Below are positions 60,192 to 64,000 of a stretch of 64,000 nt of DNA, in pieces (position 1 is the stretch's first letter; every line of letters starts with the position of its first letter). Origin of the DNA: Melieria omissa (taxonomy: Eukaryota; Arthropoda; Insecta; Diptera; Ulidiidae); NCBI GenBank assembly GCA_963971225.1, contig OZ020267.1, positions 122,381,891 to 122,445,890 on the forward strand. Direction: 5' to 3'. Position numbers and translations under genes: made by a program. The notes under the pieces were generated by a model. That model ran no database searches. It worked only from the letters and a program-made list of their open reading frames with translations, and was not told the origin of the DNA.

Positions 60192-62538
60192 ATCTTTCAT
60201 TAAGTGTGTTCGAATCAGAAAATCACCAAATTTCATCGTTTTGAAAAAAAATGTTCACACCTTATCAGTTTACGAGAAAATCATTAAAGGCGAAAAATTT
60301 ATAATTTTATTGATTAAATACTTAATTCATGGTGATTTGTTAAATCCTTCCTGCTACTTTTCGCACAGACTGTTTCCAAGAGCAACACGCATACGCGCAA
60401 CGCACGTCACACAAATGCTGTCATGAGTCTGTCTGCAACGATCTTCGCTGCCTAAAAGTTATTAGAAATATGACAAACTGCTCGTGAAATTGCCAACGTG
60501 CAGATAAGTTTTTATTCGGTTTAATTAAAACGCATTGCAGCTGCAAAAATACGCGCAAAATCTAAACTGTTAAAATTATCAACAGGAAAACTTCACGCGC
60601 CACTTGAGAATATTTGCGATTTCTTACAGTTTGTTTACAAACTGTTTTTACTACAAAAAATAACTATTACAAATGATGATTTTTAATTAGCTGTGTGTGC
60701 AAAACTTTCATATGAAGTGTGACTTTTCGTGTTGTGTTGTTTTTCTGCGACACAGCAAAAATCACTCATACGACATGTTGTACACACGCATGACACTTGT
60801 TCACACACACCTATTTATGTTATGTGAACACGGCATGTGCGTTGACAATCCGCTTTGATAACTTGGCCAGCATGTTGCGTAGCCATTCGAATGTTTTGAA
60901 ACCATTAAAGCGACAACAATAAATAAAGCAAATAGTCAAAGCAACTTGAAGCGTTCAAATGGCAGCTTCGTAATTGCACAGCCCGACACACGCTCGCACT
61001 TCGAGCCCGCATATTTCATCTTCTTCATGTGCTGCTTCCAATACAATATCTTCCATTTAAGTTATCGCCTAGCAGCATAAATACACTTCTCGGATACTCA
61101 CATGCGTGCTGCTCTCTCGCTCTATCGTGTGGCTACATATGAATAGCACTCGCGCACGCACACATTATCACGTAACAGCTGCTATGGTTGCTGCTGCTGC
61201 AAAAACAAACATCGCCATTATTTCGAGTGGCAGCATTATTGAATTTGTGTTTGTTTAGACACCAGCGCACATGCATCCCGCGCGCACTTCTGCGAACACA
61301 AGTCTGCAATAATACATTTTCGAATTGTCCAGAGCGAAGTGCTTAATAGAGCAGTTGGCATGCACAGTGGGGGACTGTAAAAGTGATACGGGCCGAACAC
61401 AGCTAATAATACAGTTAACTTAAGACACATAATATATATCGGCTTTGGCATACTACACACACACTCAAACACACACGAAATGAGCTTTTTAAACCATTTA
61501 AATAATTTCACAACTAGGCAGCGTTGGCGCAGACGTTAAAAAGTGATTTCGTGGAAATCACAATCATAGGAATACATTGTTAAATTGAATTGAATTTGAT
61601 CAGAATTATTATTGAATATATAGTTAAATGTCCAAAAGCTTGAAGCATGACATCTACAGAGCTTATCACCAAATTTTCTGGGAACATAAAGTTTCTACTC
61701 ATTCTCGTTGCCCTAGTTGAGCAAAAATATACACATATTACTGCAAGTCATCTCATGGTAGATATAAATATTTATCGGCCAACGCAACGTAATCGAAAGT
61801 ATGAATTTTTTAGTATTTCAATCAAATATTCATTAGAAATGTATTCAACAAAGACGTGAAATTGTCTTTGAGACAGCAATTTGTAATTATTTGTAAGAAT
61901 TTTGGGAAAACTAGAGAAGAGATAAGAAAAATTAAGACAAGTAAATGCTTCACAAGCCATTAATAGAAATAAATAAAGATACCGAATCTTGGTCAGATAT
62001 TGAATCTTGAGCATACAAAAACTCGCAAGCAGAAGAAAAATGGATGGAAATCTGATTCATATTTAAGATAACGTCTTTGTGCAACAGTGTCTGTAGATAT
62101 ATCGACATAATCATTAGCCGTGAGATATGTGAAAAGCAGCTAACTGAATTGAAACTGTGCAAGTTTTACACTCGGAGCACAGAGCACAATTTGTGTGTTG
62201 TAAAATTGATTAAAAACAATTTTTTTATTGATTTTTAAAGTTCCAGACTCTACAAATGACTCTGAATCTATTATTCCGGGCAATTCGGCAACACTATACT
62301 TCGCAGCAGTCATACTTTTGGCTTACTTAATCTTCGGATAACTAAATTTCCGCAAACAGTAAAACACAGTTCATACAAAAAAATGGTGTCTGCACAATTT
62401 TTAAGCAATTCTATGCGTTGGGCGTTCCATTGATGATCCATTTGATGTTTCAAGTACGCGTGGTTATTAATCGTTGTCTCTCTGGTCTTCATGATATAAT
62501 TTTTCCTGTATTTTGCTGCTTCTAGTTTTATAAGACAG
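60192..62538. other. Non-coding DNA
   Basis: No gene is recognised. A GCT run lies near 61189-61200 and CA runs near 60802-60812 and 61455-61476. The rest is AT-rich. Confidence 0.55.
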
Positions 62539-62783
62539 TCGCCGTTAACACCGAAAAAAAAGCAACAATTTTTCTTTCGGCGGTTGTCCTCTCAGCAGTA
62601 AATGTCAAACCTCTGAGAGTAAAATTGCCCATGAAAAAGCTACCGACTCGCCATTCGGAATCGGCATAAAACTGTAGGTCCCTTCCAACCTTGTAAAAAA
62701 ACATTCGCACGCACAACACGGTTGGTTGCGGGTAGCTACGTCTTAGTCTCGTAATCGGGCTGTCGTGCCAGTCAAGAAGAAGA
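62539..62783 (+). mobile_element. SINE copy with 15-bp target duplication, head missing
   Basis: The direct repeat AGTTTTATAAGACAG lies at 62524-62538 and 62784-62798, exactly bounding a 245-bp insertion. Its body matches the SINE at 17253-17483 in the opposite orientation: CAATTTTTCTTTCGGC, CCTCTCAGCAG, GAGAGTAAAATTGCC and AAACTGTAGGTCCCTTCCAA. It starts inside the element just after the B box, so the tRNA-like head is missing by 5' truncation. It extends further at the 3' end and finishes in an AAG repeat (62774-62783). The long duplication proves retrotransposition by a LINE machinery. Confidence 0.92.
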
Positions 62784-62798
62784 AGTTTTATAAGACAG

Positions 62799-64000
62799 AA
62801 AAATGAACACGGCAAATTCTGCACAGGACGCAGATTTCCAGAAATCATTTTTCTTTATTTCGGAGTTACTCAAAATGGGCAAAGAGCGTGTTTGCTATTT
62901 CAAAATACCGACTTCTTGAAAATCTCAAAACTGCATTGGATTGTACTCCAACAACAATAAAAACTCTGAACTGTGCATTGGAAAGCACCAAAAATCAAAG
63001 TTGCTCCAAGTGTTCTCTCGACCGGCCTCTACTATCCCGACTGCGCTGCTCTTTTGGTTTTAGCCATTTGGATGAAAAGTGTGCAAATTCAATATGTGAC
63101 TGCGGCCAGTGACGATTTTCACAACAGAAGTAAATCAGAATTGCAAAACACACTAACACAATTTATTCTCTAGCCAGATCGTTTTCGCACACAAGAATTC
63201 TTATGAGAAGAATTCAATTTGACCCCACTGCCTGCGTTGGGGCATTTGCTGCTGCAGGACGTGCGTTTTTCGGCAATCACGTAGTTACATCTGTATATGT
63301 GTGCGTGTGATAGATGTGGGCGCACATGTGTTGGCTCCACTGCAAATACACACACACAACTACTGAGATGTTTTGACTTTTTCTGTGCGGGCGCAAAGTG
63401 TGCGCAGTGCGAAGCTGAAGAAAGCTGGCAAATAAATTCCAAAACTGCACGCAGCTCATGTCGGCCGTCCACTCGGGCCACACCGCTCGCCTTTCACTAC
63501 CATATGCATTTTTGCCAATGCGGAGCGTCTTCGTCTATGCGTTGATATTTCAAGTATTTCGCAGTTCAATTGCTACAATTGAATCACGTTTGCTTCTCAA
63601 ATACGCCCACATCCGCACGCCGAACTTCGGCAGCGCCGCATCCACTGCCGTCATTTTCGTCATCGCCAAAGAATGGAATTTATCGCAACTGAACAAGTGA
63701 AAACGAAAACATACACAAAACGACGGTGACGGCGACGGCGACGGCGATGCGAATGATAAAAATATCACACTTCATTTGATGGCAAAATACGAGTACGAAC
63801 AGTGGCGAACACCGAAATGTGCACACAGCGCCAACAGCAGCAACGATAATAATGGCGGCAAAAGCGAGCGTACGAGAAAAAGACTAAACTAACAAATGGA
63901 ATCAGCAAATCACATAAAGCCATCGGCAGCAACGAGCCGGCAGGAAGTGGCACGCAGGGCAGCCAAGTACAGATTCGGCAAACGCCCAACGCCAAGGCAA
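62799..64000. other. Non-coding DNA with short tandem repeats
   Basis: No gene is recognised. A CA run lies near 63349-63357 and a GACGGC tandem at 63722-63748. Open frames on both strands have no domain. Confidence 0.5.

Overview
The window reads as non-coding DNA of a higher fly (Diptera). A tephritid-type fruit fly is my best guess, inferred from the repeat families and the AT/GC texture and not proven. I recognise no host protein-coding gene. Anonymous open frames of up to about 224 codons occur, but they show no domain, overlap frames on the other strand, and often run through CA/GT or CAG-type repeats. I see no tRNA, rRNA, CRISPR or operon structure. The window looks like intergenic or long-intron DNA: blocks of moderately GC-rich, microsatellite-rich unique sequence separated by AT-rich stretches full of decayed transposable elements.

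Layout. 0-12 kb: a fold-back element (933-1899) carrying an internally deleted Tc1/mariner copy (1318-1679), a complete-ended but dead Tc1-like element (2793-3971), a 37-bp tandem duplication (4011-4084), a decayed repeat (about 7320-8100) and a hAT-type MITE with a perfect 8-bp target duplication (11557-12004). 13.6-24.9 kb: a 5.64-kb head-to-tail duplication (13623-19266 and 19268-24911) in which I found one base difference. Each copy carries a degenerate tandem repeat, a 5'-truncated non-LTR retrotransposon, a tRNA-derived SINE and a scrambled second non-LTR tail. 26-30 kb: a 5'-truncated non-LTR element with a 10-bp target duplication and a deleted Tc1/mariner element (28787-29681). 31.8-32.6 kb: a long-inverted-repeat MITE. 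33.9-42.4 kb: a graveyard of non-LTR 3' ends (RNase H and zinc-knuckle tails, a TAAA-tailed element, a CR1/Jockey-like tail), mariner scraps, and two TTAA-flanked MITEs. 46-54.4 kb: three mariner elements, one eroded full-length DD34D copy and two with intact ends whose transposase frames stay open across core deletions. 57.7-62.8 kb: two more TTAA-flanked elements and a SINE copy with a 15-bp target duplication.

How it works together: nothing here forms a pathway. The mariner, hAT-like and TTAA elements are non-autonomous or dead and would depend on transposase from elsewhere; the SINE would depend on a LINE reverse transcriptase and on RNA polymerase III. The most interesting signals are the near-identical 5.6-kb duplication, a TTAA-specific MITE family with CYCTTTC ends, a SINE family with a tRNA-like head, and two short mariners whose frames join the DNA-binding half to the last catalytic segment.
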